Origin: Frigidibacter mobilis
GTDB taxonomy: Bacteria > Pseudomonadota > Alphaproteobacteria > Rhodobacterales > Rhodobacteraceae
Assembly (NCBI RefSeq): GCF_001620265.1
Contig: NZ_CP012661.1
Coordinates: 1-64,000, forward strand
Reading direction: 5' to 3'
Length of the DNA stretch: 64,000 bases
Shown here: positions 43,284 to 52,305 of the stretch, piece by piece
Layout of the letters: every line of letters starts with the position of its first letter
Position numbering within the stretch: the first letter of the stretch is position 1
Notes under the pieces: generated by a model
Told to the model about the DNA's origin: nothing
The model's database searches: none
What the model saw: the letters and a program-made list of their open reading frames with translations, nothing else
Made by a program: the position numbers and the translations under genes

Positions 43284-44866
43284 GCCGGCAGCGCCATGTA
43301 GTCACCGAACATCCGCATCTCGCCATCCGGGCGCGGCACGAAGCCGATATCGGCGCGGTGGGCCCAGTTGTAGACGCTCTTCCACAGGTAATAGCCCGGG
43401 GTCACGTCCTGCCAGGCCTGCGACAGCTTGAGGTAGGCGGCCTTGCGGTCCTCGAACTCTACCGCCTCTTCGAACTCCTTGCCTGCGGCGAGGTATTCCG
43501 GCGTCGGGTCCCAGGTCTTCCAATGCGCGGTGGAGCGGCTGGCCGTCGGGCCCCAGTCGAGCCACAGCGGCTGATAGGGGTCGCCGGGGATGAAGTCGGT
43601 GGACATCGACATGTTCATCAGGTGGTAGGGGCGGGTATAGACCAGCTCGAAGTTGTCGAGGATCACCGCCTGCACGTTGACGCCGATCTGGCGCCACTGT
43701 TCCACCATGATCTCGGCCGCGGCCTCGTAGTTGGGGTAGAACTGCCGGGTGATGTGCCAGCGCAGCACCTGCCCGTCATAACCCGAAGCCTCGACCAGCG
43801 CCCGCGCTGCCTCAGGGTCATAGGGCAGCGGGTTCACCATGTCCGGGTCGTAGAAATCGCCGTATTCGGGGAAGTTGAACGGCACCGCGGGGTGGAAGGT
43901 CGTGTCGCCGAACAGCGCCTGCACGATGGCATCCATGTCGATGGCCTGCACCATCGCCTTGCGCAGGTTCACATCGACCAGCGGGTTATCCTCGGGGTCG
44001 GGCCGGGTGTTGAAGGCGAAGGCCGGGTAGTTGCCGGCCAGTGCCCGCGCGACGGTCACGTTGTCATAGCTGGCCAGCTGCGCTTCCTGGTCGGTGGGAA
44101 TGTTGGCGATGAAGTCGAACTCGCCCGATACCAGCCCCGCCATCCGGCCGGCAAATTCCGGCACGATCCGCCAGATCAGCTTCTGCGCCGGCGGCGTGCC
44201 GCCCCAATAGTCGTCAAACGCTTCCATCTCCAGCACCTCGCCCGAGCGGAACAGCGTCACCCGGTAGGGGCCGGTGCCGATGGGCGCCTGGCCGAAGGTA
44301 TCGACGCCCATGTCCAGGTAGGCCGCCTTCGGCACGACGAAGCCGATATAGCCGGTCAGCTTGCCGGGGATGTAGGGGTCTTCGCGCTCCGTCTCGATCT
44401 CGACCGTCAGATCACCCACCGCCTCGACCCGCACGAAGCCCGCGGTGAAGGTCTTGCCCCGCGGCTCGAACGGCTTCTCGCCCCACAGCCGCTCCGGCCC
44501 GAGCGTGAAGGCCACATCCTCGGCCGTCATCGTCTCGCCGTTGTGGAACTTGACGCCCTCGCGCAGCTTGAGCGTCCAGACCTTGCCATCGCGTGACCAT
44601 TCGGTCGCCAGCCCGGGCACCAGCGCCAGCCCCTGTTCATCGGCGATGTAGTCGCGTTCGACCAGATGCGAGTAGAGGTTCGGGAAGAATCGCCGCGTGG
44701 TGGTGGAGATCCCGTTGATGGTGTTGATGTTGGCCCAGAGGTTGTCGACGGCGATGGTCAGCGTCGGGCGGGCGGTGTCCTGCGCCAAGGCCATGCCCTT
44801 CGGCAGCCACAGCGTCGCCGCGCCGGCCCCAAGCGAGTATCTCCCAAAGTTGCGTCTGCTAATCAT
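43280..44866 (-). CDS. Peptide-type ABC transporter substrate-binding protein with Tat-type signal
   Basis: The 528-residue SBP family 5 protein starts MISRRNFGRYSLGAGAATLW, a twin-arginine signal (SRRNF). The mature part has WTLKLREGVKFHNGETMTAE and GTPPAQKLIWRIVPEF, as in dipeptide/nickel/opine-type binders. Upstream sequence in the same frame belongs to the shadow of the permease gene, so ATG 44866 is the start. The gap to the permease gene is 20 bp, and the end overlaps the creatininase gene. Ligand unknown. Confidence 0.88.
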   Translation of the reverse strand: MISRRNFGRYSLGAGAATLWLPKGMALAQDTARPTLTIAVDNLWANINTINGISTTTRRFFPNLYSHLVERDYIADEQGLALVPGLATEWSRDGKVWTLKLREGVKFHNGETMTAEDVAFTLGPERLWGEKPFEPRGKTFTAGFVRVEAVGDLTVEIETEREDPYIPGKLTGYIGFVVPKAAYLDMGVDTFGQAPIGTGPYRVTLFRSGEVLEMEAFDDYWGGTPPAQKLIWRIVPEFAGRMAGLVSGEFDFIANIPTDQEAQLASYDNVTVARALAGNYPAFAFNTRPDPEDNPLVDVNLRKAMVQAIDMDAIVQALFGDTTFHPAVPFNFPEYGDFYDPDMVNPLPYDPEAARALVEASGYDGQVLRWHITRQFYPNYEAAAEIMVEQWRQIGVNVQAVILDNFELVYTRPYHLMNMSMSTDFIPGDPYQPLWLDWGPTASRSTAHWKTWDPTPEYLAAGKEFEEAVEFEDRKAAYLKLSQAWQDVTPGYYLWKSVYNWAHRADIGFVPRPDGEMRMFGDYMALPA

Positions 44867-44886
44867 CGGCGTAGCTCCGGTTGGTT

Positions 44887-45723
44887 TCAGGTGGTTCTTG
44901 TCTTCAGCATCGGGTCCAGCCGGTCGCGCAGGGCATCCCCCAGCAGCGACATCGAAAGGGTAATCAGGAAGATCAGCAGCCCCGGCCAGACCGAGATCCA
45001 CCAGGCGGTGGACAGGTAATCGCGCCCGTCGCCCAGGATCTGCCCCAGGCTGGTATTGGGCGGCTGGATTCCCAGCCCCAGGAAGGACAGCGAGGTTTCC
45101 AGCAAGATGATCTGCGGGAAGGTCAGCGTCACCTGCACGATCAGCGCCGAGGCGACATTGGGCAGGATATGGCGCAGATAGAGCCGCCCCGGCCCCGCCC
45201 CGAGCGCCTCGACCGCGCGGGCATAGGGCTGCGCGCGCGCCGACAGCACCACGCCGCGGGCCAGCCTCGCATAGGTTTCCCAGCCGAACATCCCCATCAG
45301 GATGACGAACAGCACCATCGAGTTGCCAAAGAAGGCCAGCAGCGTCAGCGCGATCAGGATGAAGGGCAAGGATGCCTGAAAATCCACGAACATCATCAGG
45401 ATCTCTTCGGGCAACCCGCGGAAATGCGCGGCCAGAAAGCCGACGAAGGTGCCGAAGATTGCCCCGATCAGCGTGCCCGCCAGCGCCACGGACAGCGACA
45501 TCTGCAGCCCTGCCACCAGCCGGGCCACCATGTCGCGCCCGATCCTGTCGGTTCCCAGCGGAAACTCGGCACTGCCGCCCATGAAGGCCGGGGGCTTCAA
45601 CCGGCTGAGCAGGGCCTGATCCGTCACCAGATGCGGGGTGAAGACATTGCCGAGGATGGCGGTACCAACGGCCGCGGCCAGGATGCCGCCGGCGATGAGG
45701 GTGATGGCGTTGGGGCGGCTCAT
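44887..45723 (-). CDS. Peptide-type ABC transporter permease (DppC-like)
   Basis: This 278-residue inner-membrane permease has a first helix near residues 6-24, then LGTDRIGRDMVARLVAGLQM, the family's signature position. The EAA loop ARAQPYARAVEALGAGPGRL continues YLRHILPNVASALIVQVTL. It starts in the stop of the DppB-type gene (ATGA overlap) and ends 20 bp before the binding protein. The frame is intact. Confidence 0.9.
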   Translation of the reverse strand: MSRPNAITLIAGGILAAAVGTAILGNVFTPHLVTDQALLSRLKPPAFMGGSAEFPLGTDRIGRDMVARLVAGLQMSLSVALAGTLIGAIFGTFVGFLAAHFRGLPEEILMMFVDFQASLPFILIALTLLAFFGNSMVLFVILMGMFGWETYARLARGVVLSARAQPYARAVEALGAGPGRLYLRHILPNVASALIVQVTLTFPQIILLETSLSFLGLGIQPPNTSLGQILGDGRDYLSTAWWISVWPGLLIFLITLSMSLLGDALRDRLDPMLKTRTT

Positions 45724-46643
45724 TTCGCGCCCTCGCGGATGCGGGGATCAAGCAGGCCATAGAGCAGGTCCACGATCAGGTTGGCCAGCACCATCGTCAC
45801 CGCGATCACCAGCACCAGCCCCTGCACCACCGCCAGATCGCGCTGCGACACCGCCACCACCAGCAACCGCCCGATGCCCGGCCAGGCGAACACCGATTCA
45901 ACCACGATGGCCCCGGCGACCAGCTGTCCGAGGTTGAGGCCGATCACCGTGACGATGGGAATGGCGGCATTGGGCAATGCGTGGAACAGCACGCGCTGCC
46001 AGAACGGCACTCCGCGTGCGGCGGCGGCACGCATATAGGGCCTTTCCAGCACCTCGAGCATGGCAGACCGGGTGAAGCGCGCCAGCGTTCCGGCGGTGAA
46101 GGTCGCCAACGTTGCGGCCGGCATCAGCAGGTGCCGGAATGTCCCGGTACCCGAGGAAGGCAGGACCTGCAGGTAAAGCGAGAACAGCAGGATCAGCAGG
46201 ATGCCCAGAAAGAAGTTGGGCAACGCAAAGCCGAACACCGCGAAGACCATCACGATGCGGTCTGTCAGCCGCCCGCGCCGCAGCGCGGCGACGATTCCCG
46301 CCGGGATGCCGATGATCGCGGCGATGGCGAAGGCAGCCAGCCCCAGCTCTGCGGTTGCGGGCAGGCGTTCAAGAATGATGGTCATCACCGGGCGGCTGTC
46401 GCGCAGGGAATTGCCGAACTGGCCGGTCGCCATTTGCCCTATGTAGCTGATATATTGGGAGAAAAGCGACCTGTCGAGCCCCCAGAGCTCTCGGAAATGC
46501 GCGATCTCGTCGGGCATCGCATCCGCTCCGAGCAGCGCCACCACCGGATCTCCAGAGGTGCGCAGCACGATGAATGCGAAGGTCACGACGAACCACAGCG
46601 TGATCCCCGTGCGCAGAAGTTTGATGAGCCAGAAACGTGTCAT
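45720..46643 (-). CDS. Peptide-type ABC transporter permease (DppB-like)
   Basis: This 307-residue permease starts MTRFWLIKLLRTGITLWFVV with the first helix inside this segment. FAFIVLRTSGDPVVALLGAD follows, then the EAA loop LERPYMRAAAARGVPFWQRV and LFHALPNAAIPIV. I preferred ATG 46643 over 46691 because the longer form adds 16 residues not typical of DppB, and AAGAGG precedes 46643. It is the first gene of the operon and is divergent from a LysR gene across 91 bp. Confidence 0.88.
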   Translation of the reverse strand: MTRFWLIKLLRTGITLWFVVTFAFIVLRTSGDPVVALLGADAMPDEIAHFRELWGLDRSLFSQYISYIGQMATGQFGNSLRDSRPVMTIILERLPATAELGLAAFAIAAIIGIPAGIVAALRRGRLTDRIVMVFAVFGFALPNFFLGILLILLFSLYLQVLPSSGTGTFRHLLMPAATLATFTAGTLARFTRSAMLEVLERPYMRAAAARGVPFWQRVLFHALPNAAIPIVTVIGLNLGQLVAGAIVVESVFAWPGIGRLLVVAVSQRDLAVVQGLVLVIAVTMVLANLIVDLLYGLLDPRIREGAK

Positions 46644-46690
46644 GAACCTCTTGCCTGCCGCCAAGGCTTCAGCGAACCACGCGTTTGCCA

Positions 46691-46705
46691 AGGGATCAAT
46701 TCCCT
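46691..46705. promoter_or_regulatory. Dyad in the LysR/transporter divergent promoter
   Basis: AGGGATCAATTCCCT has 5-bp arms AGGGA and TCCCT and lies in the 91-bp gap between the DppB-type gene and the LysR gene. It has the size of a LysR-type half-site pair and could be the recognition site, but one copy is weak evidence. Confidence 0.35.
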
Positions 46706-46734
46706 AATCGGCAATGGTTTGATATGTTCTGCAT

Positions 46735-47676
46735 ATGAATATCGGGATCGACCTTCGCCAGCTTCGCTACTTCGTCTGCCTTGCAGAGGAACTTCACTTC
46801 GGCCGCGCCGCGCAAAGGCTTGGCATCGCGCAGGCGCCGCTGAGCCAGCAGATCCGCGTGATGGAAGACCGGCTGGGCGTGGCGCTGTTCCACCGCACCA
46901 CCCGCCGCACCCGGCTGACGGCGGCGGGCGATACGCTCTTGCGCCACGCGCGCGGGTTGCTGGGGGGAATGGATCTTGCCGTGGCCCAGACCCGGGCGAT
47001 GGCGGACGAAACGACGGGCCGGATCACCGTTGCCGGGGTCAACCTGGCGATGACGCATGTGATTCCGCCGATCCTTGCCGAATTCCGCAAGAGCTGGCCT
47101 GCGGTCATCGTCGACATCGTTCACCTGGGCACGTCCGAGCAGTTGCGCCTGCTTGATCTGGGAGAGATCAACGTGGCCTTCATCCGCCCGACGGAGAGGC
47201 CCGCCCATGCGCAGGTGGAAACCCTGATGCGCGAGGGATTCGTGGCGGCCCTGCCCACGGGCCACCCGCTGACGGCAAAGGATGCGGTCAGCCTGCAAGA
47301 CCTCGCGCAGGAACCGCTGATCGGCTATGCGCCGATCCTTGGCGCCAGCTATGCCACCTTGCTGATGAACGAGTTCCGGCGGGCGGGGCTGCATCTGCGG
47401 ATCGTGCAGGAATGCACGCACACCACCTCGGTCGCGGCGCATGTGGCCTCGGGCCTCGGTGTGGCGGTGATGCCGTCCTGGATCACCAACATACGCTCGC
47501 CCTATATCGAGTTCCGCCCGGTGCCCGAACTGCCGCGGGCCATCGAGCTGGTGGCGGCCTGGCCCGCGGGCGAAAGCTCGCCCATCATGCTGGACTTTCT
47601 TGAAACGACGCGCCGCGTCTCGCGCCGGGTCGCGGCAGAGATGGGGCTGGACCCTGCACCCAGCCTCCCGCGCTGA
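46735..47676 (+). CDS. LysR-family transcriptional regulator
   Basis: The 313-residue regulator has an N-terminal winged helix-turn-helix (LRQLRYFVCLAEELHFGRAA, QRLGIAQAPLSQQIRVMEDR; about residues 6-65). A periplasmic-binding-like effector domain follows from about residue 92 (GRITVAGVNLAMTHVIPPIL). The divergent arrangement with the ABC operon at 46643 is classical for a LysR activator and its target. The inducer is unknown. The frame is intact and the length normal. Confidence 0.92.
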   Translation: MNIGIDLRQLRYFVCLAEELHFGRAAQRLGIAQAPLSQQIRVMEDRLGVALFHRTTRRTRLTAAGDTLLRHARGLLGGMDLAVAQTRAMADETTGRITVAGVNLAMTHVIPPILAEFRKSWPAVIVDIVHLGTSEQLRLLDLGEINVAFIRPTERPAHAQVETLMREGFVAALPTGHPLTAKDAVSLQDLAQEPLIGYAPILGASYATLLMNEFRRAGLHLRIVQECTHTTSVAAHVASGLGVAVMPSWITNIRSPYIEFRPVPELPRAIELVAAWPAGESSPIMLDFLETTRRVSRRVAAEMGLDPAPSLPR

Positions 47677-47684
47677 AGCCGCCG

Positions 47685-48644
47685 TCAGACCAGGATGTCG
47701 ATCTCGCGCGGGGGCCTGCCGGTTTCGATGGCCTGCAGGTTGCCGAACATCCGTGTCAGCGAGGTCGCAAAGCTGTCGGCCGAGATGGCGGCGATATGCG
47801 GGGTCAGCACCACCCGGTCCAGCCCCAGCAGCGGGTTGCCGGGCTGGATCGGTTCGGCGGCGAACACGTCGATGCCGGCGCCGCGCAGCCGGCCTTCGTG
47901 GATCGCGGCCGCCAGTGCCTGTTCGTCCAGCACGCCGCCGCGGGCGGCGTTGATGAGGATCGCGCTTGGTTTCATCAGCGCCAGCTGCTCGGGGCCGATC
48001 ATGCCCCGGGTCGAGGCGTTCAGCTCGCAGTTCAGCGTCACCACATCGGCCGCCGCCAGCAGCTCCGCCAGCGGCGCGAAGCGCAGGCCAAGCTCCGCCT
48101 CCTCCTCGGCCGGCAGCGGGCTGCGCTTGGTGTAGATCACCGTGCAGCCAAAGCCGCGCAGAAGCCGCACCAGCGCCTTGCCGATATAGCCCATGCCGAC
48201 GATGCCGACCGTCTTGCCCGACAGCGTCATCGAGGTCGCCGCCAGCGAACCCTTCAGCCACTCGCCGCCCTGGATCCCGACATGGCCACGCACCAGGTTG
48301 CGGTTGACCGACAGGATCAACCCCAACGTCGTTTCCGCCACCGTCACCGCGTTGGACCCCGTGGTGCGCAGGACCCGCACCCCGTGCCGGCGCGCTGCCT
48401 TCAGGTCGATCCCGTCATAACCGACGCCCCATTTGTGCACGGCCTTCAGCCCCGGCGCCGCCATCATCGCCGCTGTCACCGGCACATCGCCGGTGATCGC
48501 ATATTGCGCGCCGCTGATCGCCGCGACCTGATCCTCGGGCGAGCGCGAGGCGGCTGCCGTGAGGTTCCATCCTTCGGGCAGGAAGGCCGCGACCCGCTCC
48601 CTCCGGTCGGGCAGGGCAGGGTCGAGCAGCACAACGGTGGTCAT
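47685..48644 (-). CDS. D-isomer-specific 2-hydroxyacid dehydrogenase
   Basis: The 319-residue protein has the Rossmann motif VGIVGMGYIGKALVRLLRGF (about residues 146-165). The triad is Arg in INAARGGVLDEQ, Glu in DVFAAEPIQPG and His in VVLTPHIAAISAD. It is a different paralogue from the one at 35908. Start chosen at ATG 48644, with GGAG eight bases upstream; ATG 48650 is two codons earlier. It is convergent with the LysR gene and 16 bp downstream of the gamma-glutamyltransferase gene, so those two form one unit. Confidence 0.88.
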   Translation of the reverse strand: MTTVVLLDPALPDRRERVAAFLPEGWNLTAAASRSPEDQVAAISGAQYAITGDVPVTAAMMAAPGLKAVHKWGVGYDGIDLKAARRHGVRVLRTTGSNAVTVAETTLGLILSVNRNLVRGHVGIQGGEWLKGSLAATSMTLSGKTVGIVGMGYIGKALVRLLRGFGCTVIYTKRSPLPAEEEAELGLRFAPLAELLAAADVVTLNCELNASTRGMIGPEQLALMKPSAILINAARGGVLDEQALAAAIHEGRLRGAGIDVFAAEPIQPGNPLLGLDRVVLTPHIAAISADSFATSLTRMFGNLQAIETGRPPREIDILV

Positions 48645-48660
48645 GGGCATCTCCGTCAGG

Positions 48661-50384
48661 TCAGATCTGAAATCGCACGCCGGGGCGCGCAAGCCCGCCG
48701 CCCTGCGCGGTGACGGTGCCATCCGCGCGCCAGCAGGCTGCGCCGGTCATCATCCCGTCCGCCTCGAAGGCGATGGCGTTCATGCCGCCGCCGATGGTGC
48801 GTACCAGCCGCACCTCATGCCCGCGCGCCCGCAGGGCATCCGCCATATCCGCATAGGCCGGTTCCAGCTCGACATGCGGGCCGTCGGTCCACAGGCGCGG
48901 CGCCTCGACCGCCTCTTGCAGGCTCATGCCGTGGTCGATCAGGTTGACGATGGTTTGCATCGCCGAGGGGAAGATCCGCACCGCGCCGGGAAGCCCGAGC
49001 GCATAAAGCGGGCGGCCGTCCTTCAGCACCATCATCGGCGCCATCGAGGTCGGCACCCGCTTGCCCGGCGCGATGGACAGCGCCTGCCCGGGATGCGGGT
49101 CATAGTTCAGCATGTAGTTGTTGGGGATGATGCCGGTGCCCGGCACCATGATCCGCGCGCCGAACAGGCCGTTGAGCGTGTGGGTGGAGGCGACGACATT
49201 GCCGTCACGGTCCGCCACCGTCAGATGCGTGGTGTCGCGGCTTTCATGGTACTGCATGACGGGCGCCCCCGGCCGGGCCAGATTGCGCAGCCGGCTCTGG
49301 CAGGCCAGCGCATAGTCCTTCGACGTGAACTTCTCGACCGGAACATCCACGAAATCCGGATCGCCCGAGGCGGCGCGCCGGTCCTCGAACGCGACGCGGA
49401 TCACCTCGGCCAACAGGTGCAGGCTATCGGCGCTGCCAAAGCCCATGCCGGCGATGTCATGCGGCTCCAGCATGTTCAGCATCTGCGCGACATGCACGCC
49501 GGATGAGGCGGGCGGCGGCGGGCCGGCAATGGTATGGCCGCGGTAGCTGCCGAAGATCGCCTCGCGCTCGACCATGCGGTAACCCGCCAGATCGTCCAGC
49601 GTCACATGGCCGCCGCCGCTTGCCAGCCGGTCCACCAGCGCCTGCCCAAGCGCCCCGCCATGCAGCGCGTCCGCTCCCTCGGCCTGGATCAGCCGCAGGC
49701 TTTGCGCATAGTCGGCCATCACCAGCCGGTGGCCCACCGGCACCGGCTCGCCATCCGGCAGGAACAGCCGCGCCATCTCGGGTCTGCCAGCAGGTCTTGC
49801 TGATGCTCGCGCAGGGCTCCGTGCAGATAGGGGCTGACCACGAAGCCCGATGCCGCCGCGCGGATCGCCGGGGCGATCACATCGGCAAAGGGCAGCTTTC
49901 CATAGCGCTGCTGCATCAGGCACCAGCCGCGCAGATTGCCCGGCACCGCCACGGCCGAGGCGCCGACCATGTTGCGCCGGCCCACCGTGTCCATGTAGGT
50001 CGGCGGCAGGTCCGACACCGGTTCGAACATGCCCGGCCGCGCGTCCCGGCCCGCAACCGACAGCGCGTCGACCACCACATGCCGCCCATCCGCCAGCCGG
50101 ATATGCGACAGGCCGCCCCCGGCGATGCCCACCATCATCGGCTCGACCACCGTCAGCGTCAGCATCGCGGCTACCGCCGCATCGATGGCATTGCCGCCGA
50201 CCGCCAGCATCTCGTTGCCCGCCGCCGACCCAAGGGGGGCGTTGGTCACAACGACCCCCAAAGCCCCGGAGGCTGGCCGCTTTTCACAGGTGAAGGGCAG
50301 GGAGGATCGTTGATAAGCCACGCGAACTCTTTCGGGATGGACAGCGGCCGCCCGGGATCGGGCGAGAGGGGGCTGGAAGAGCAT
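48661..50384 (-). pseudogene. ggt: Gamma-glutamyltransferase family protein, single-base frameshift
   Basis: These N-terminal-nucleophile enzymes self-cleave at a threonine and act on gamma-glutamyl or other amide bonds. The N-terminal part (GNEMLAVGGNAIDAAVAAML, EPMMVGIAGGGLSHIRLADG) reads well until three G at 49780-49782. The rest continues in another frame (PEMARLFLPDGEPVPVGHRL). It includes the expected nucleophile in SRDTTHLTVADRDGNVVAST and ends PGVRFQI. One added base restores up to 574 residues. The start is uncertain: ATG 50384, or GTG 50321 with GAAAGAG upstream. Probably intact in the organism. Confidence 0.82.
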
Positions 50385-50439
50385 GGCAACCCTAGCCCGC
50401 CGGGCTGCCGGGGAAAACCCGCTTTCGGCGCACCGCGTC

Positions 50440-51105
50440 TCAGGCCCGGTCAGTGCCCGCCGGCACCCTGCCGCGCCCCGTCAGGCGCTCGAACAGCGCG
50501 GCCGCCCCGGCAAGCAGCGCGGCAATGGCCAGAAGGCTGGTCAGGCTTGCCGCATGGCCCGGCACATCGGACCAGACCGGCCGAACGGTTGTGGCCGTGT
50601 CATAGGGCGAGGCGCTGTAGCTGCAAAGATCGAGCGCTGTCGAGGACAGCATCATTTCGTGGTCGATCCGCAGGGCCAGGTCGGCGGCCCGGCTGTCGCG
50701 GCCCTCGGCCACCATCCTCAGCAGCAGATCGCGGGAGGCGGCCAGATAGGCGTGGCTGCAGGCGTTGAACGGGCTTGCCTCGTCGGAAATGCTTCCCGGC
50801 ACCAGGCCCCACAGGCAATAGCTCCGCTGGATCCTGGCGTAGTTCAGCACGCGCCGGAAATCGGGGTCCGGCTGGAACTGGCGGCCCGCAAGCCCAAGGA
50901 TCTCGCGGACATGGCCTGCCACGATCGGCATCTGGCCATGAGTTATCTCGGGAATGGGCACGCCTGCGACCGGCCCGCCGCCGCGTTGCGAGACATGGGC
51001 GCCGGCCGCCGTGGCAAGCCCGAAGACCAGCGCCATTGCCAGCCATACGGGCCGGGTCCGGGAAGCAGTCGCCTGCCTCCCGGAACGGGGTGTGGTGGGG
51101 TGCAT
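50440..51105 (-). CDS. Unknown membrane-anchored protein of the cobalt-uptake operon
   Basis: I do not recognise this 221-residue protein. It begins MHPTTPRSGRQATASRTRPV, has a hydrophobic segment at about 20-38 (WLAMALVFGLATAAGA, possible signal or anchor), and a region of about 140 residues that should be periplasmic (GQMPIVAGHVREILGLAGRQ, YCLWGLVPGSISDEASPFNA). A C-terminal helix follows near 190-208 (LTSLLAIAALLAGAAALFER). Four cysteines and several histidines sit in the predicted periplasmic part, as in metal-handling proteins. It is 16 bp after cbtA in the riboswitch-controlled unit, so a role in cobalt or corrinoid uptake is inferred. Confidence 0.7.
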   Translation of the reverse strand: MHPTTPRSGRQATASRTRPVWLAMALVFGLATAAGAHVSQRGGGPVAGVPIPEITHGQMPIVAGHVREILGLAGRQFQPDPDFRRVLNYARIQRSYCLWGLVPGSISDEASPFNACSHAYLAASRDLLLRMVAEGRDSRAADLALRIDHEMMLSSTALDLCSYSASPYDTATTVRPVWSDVPGHAASLTSLLAIAALLAGAAALFERLTGRGRVPAGTDRA

Positions 51106-51121
51106 CGCACCGATGCCCGGC

Positions 51122-51874
51122 TCAGGCAGCGGCGTGAAGCCGTGCGCGGGGCCGTTCGACCAGGCGCTCTGTAACAATCCCGAACCCAAGCCCGATGACC
51201 AGCCACAGTACAAGGTGAATGCCCAGAGAGGCGACCCGGAAGTTCCACACGACCATCGGGTCGAACCCTTCGGGCATCTCGTTGATGGCGGGCAGGCCAA
51301 GGAAGGTCAGGCTCAGCAGCGCCACGTAGAGCGCGCCCGCGAGGGTGCCGGCCGTCCAGGCGCCGTACCTGTGCCAGAGCCGCTGCGCGACCAGCACCGC
51401 GATCACCATGCAGATCACCGAAAGCGCCAGCAGCACGAAGAACAGCGAGGTCCGCGCCGCGATGGTCTCGTCGAAGCCGACCGCCGGCGGATTGGCGGGA
51501 TACTTCAGTTGCGGCACAAGCCCGGTTGCCACGAAGGCGGCCAGGGCCAGCAGCGCAGCGGTCGATCGCGCCCCAAGCCCACCGAGGCGGCCATAGGCGA
51601 GGGCGAACACCAGCGCGAAGGTGCCGCCGATGGCCGCACCAAAGCCCACCAGGGCAGTCAGAAGGCCGATGCCCGCCTGGGTCTCGCGCGTGACCAGGGG
51701 CGGCTCGTCGATAGCGGGTTCGGTGCTGGCCGCTGCTGCGGCGGCGCTCACCTGATCTTCATAGGCGATGGCAAGATCGACCTGGGGTTCGCCGAAGGTA
51801 TAGGCGAAGGCGAAGGCGATGAGGCCGGCCAGAATGCCGACGATCATGCCGCGAAGCAGAAGATTTCCGGTCAT
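51122..51874 (-). CDS. cbtA: CbtA-family cobalt permease subunit
   Basis: The 250-residue inner-membrane protein has about five to six helices, opening LLLRGMIVGILAGLIAFAFA with YTFGEP after the first one, as in CbtA. Other helices run through IGLLTALVGFGAAIGGTFAL, LFFVLLALSVICMVIAVLVA and the LVLWLVIGLGFGI end. CbtA with CbtB is a predicted cobalt importer that is usually controlled by cobalamin riboswitches, as it is here. The gap to cbtB is 12 bp. Confidence 0.92.
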   Translation of the reverse strand: MTGNLLLRGMIVGILAGLIAFAFAYTFGEPQVDLAIAYEDQVSAAAAAASTEPAIDEPPLVTRETQAGIGLLTALVGFGAAIGGTFALVFALAYGRLGGLGARSTAALLALAAFVATGLVPQLKYPANPPAVGFDETIAARTSLFFVLLALSVICMVIAVLVAQRLWHRYGAWTAGTLAGALYVALLSLTFLGLPAINEMPEGFDPMVVWNFRVASLGIHLVLWLVIGLGFGIVTERLVERPRARLHAAA

Positions 51875-51886
51875 GTCAAGCGCCGC

Positions 51887-52093
51887 TCAATGACACGGAA
51901 AGCCGAGAAGGTGGCGGCCGTCATGCACGAATTCGTGGATCATCTCGCCCTGGAACACCGCCGTGGCGCCCTGTTCGGCGCCGACGAAGTAGATGCCGAT
52001 GGTCAGCAGAAGCAGGGCGAAGATCGCCCAGGGGGCGATTTCACGAACCGGAATCGGCTCGAGCGTGGTCTCGGCATTTGCCGCAAAAGTCAT
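51887..52093 (-). CDS. cbtB: CbtB-family small cobalt transport protein
   Basis: The 68-residue protein has one membrane helix (PWAIFALLLLTIGIYFVGAE) and a histidine-rich C-terminus HEFVHDGRHLLGFPCH that is the CbtB metal-binding signature. It delivers or selects cobalt for CbtA. ATG 52093 follows AAGGAGA. The 5' leader is a cobalamin riboswitch, so expression should fall when adenosylcobalamin is plentiful. Confidence 0.95.
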   Translation of the reverse strand: MTFAANAETTLEPIPVREIAPWAIFALLLLTIGIYFVGAEQGATAVFQGEMIHEFVHDGRHLLGFPCH

Positions 52094-52119
52094 GATGCTC
52101 TCCTTGGGATTACGCGTCC

Positions 52120-52260
52120 CGCAAAAGGTTTGTCTGATGAGAGAAGGGCTGACTTTCGCAAGCGAACACAGCGGCGCGACCGTGCCGGAATTTCACCGGC
52201 TTCCTCTTGATCATCAACCCGGCAACGCTACAAGCGGGCTTGCCCCGAGTCAATGCGCGG
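52120..52260 (-). ncRNA. Cobalamin riboswitch in the cbtB leader
   Basis: On the minus strand the conserved core GAAGCCGGTGAAATTCCGGC is complete at 52184-52203, followed by ACGGTCGCGCCGCTGT, a close match of the B12-box region GCCACTG. The 3' kissing-loop and expression-platform part extends toward the cbtB ribosome site. The 5' boundary is approximate, with an upstream helix at about 52215-52250. Binding of adenosylcobalamin should switch off cbtB-cbtA and the gene after them. Confidence 0.9.
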
Positions 52261-52305
52261 ACGGCGAGGTCCGGCCCCGGACGACGGCGCTGCAGAGGTA
52301 TCCGT

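Noticed and set aside
43280-45760. A single 826-residue protein spanning the permease and binding-protein region
   Set aside because: Only the part from 44866 is the binding protein; the upstream part is the wrong frame of the DppC-type permease.
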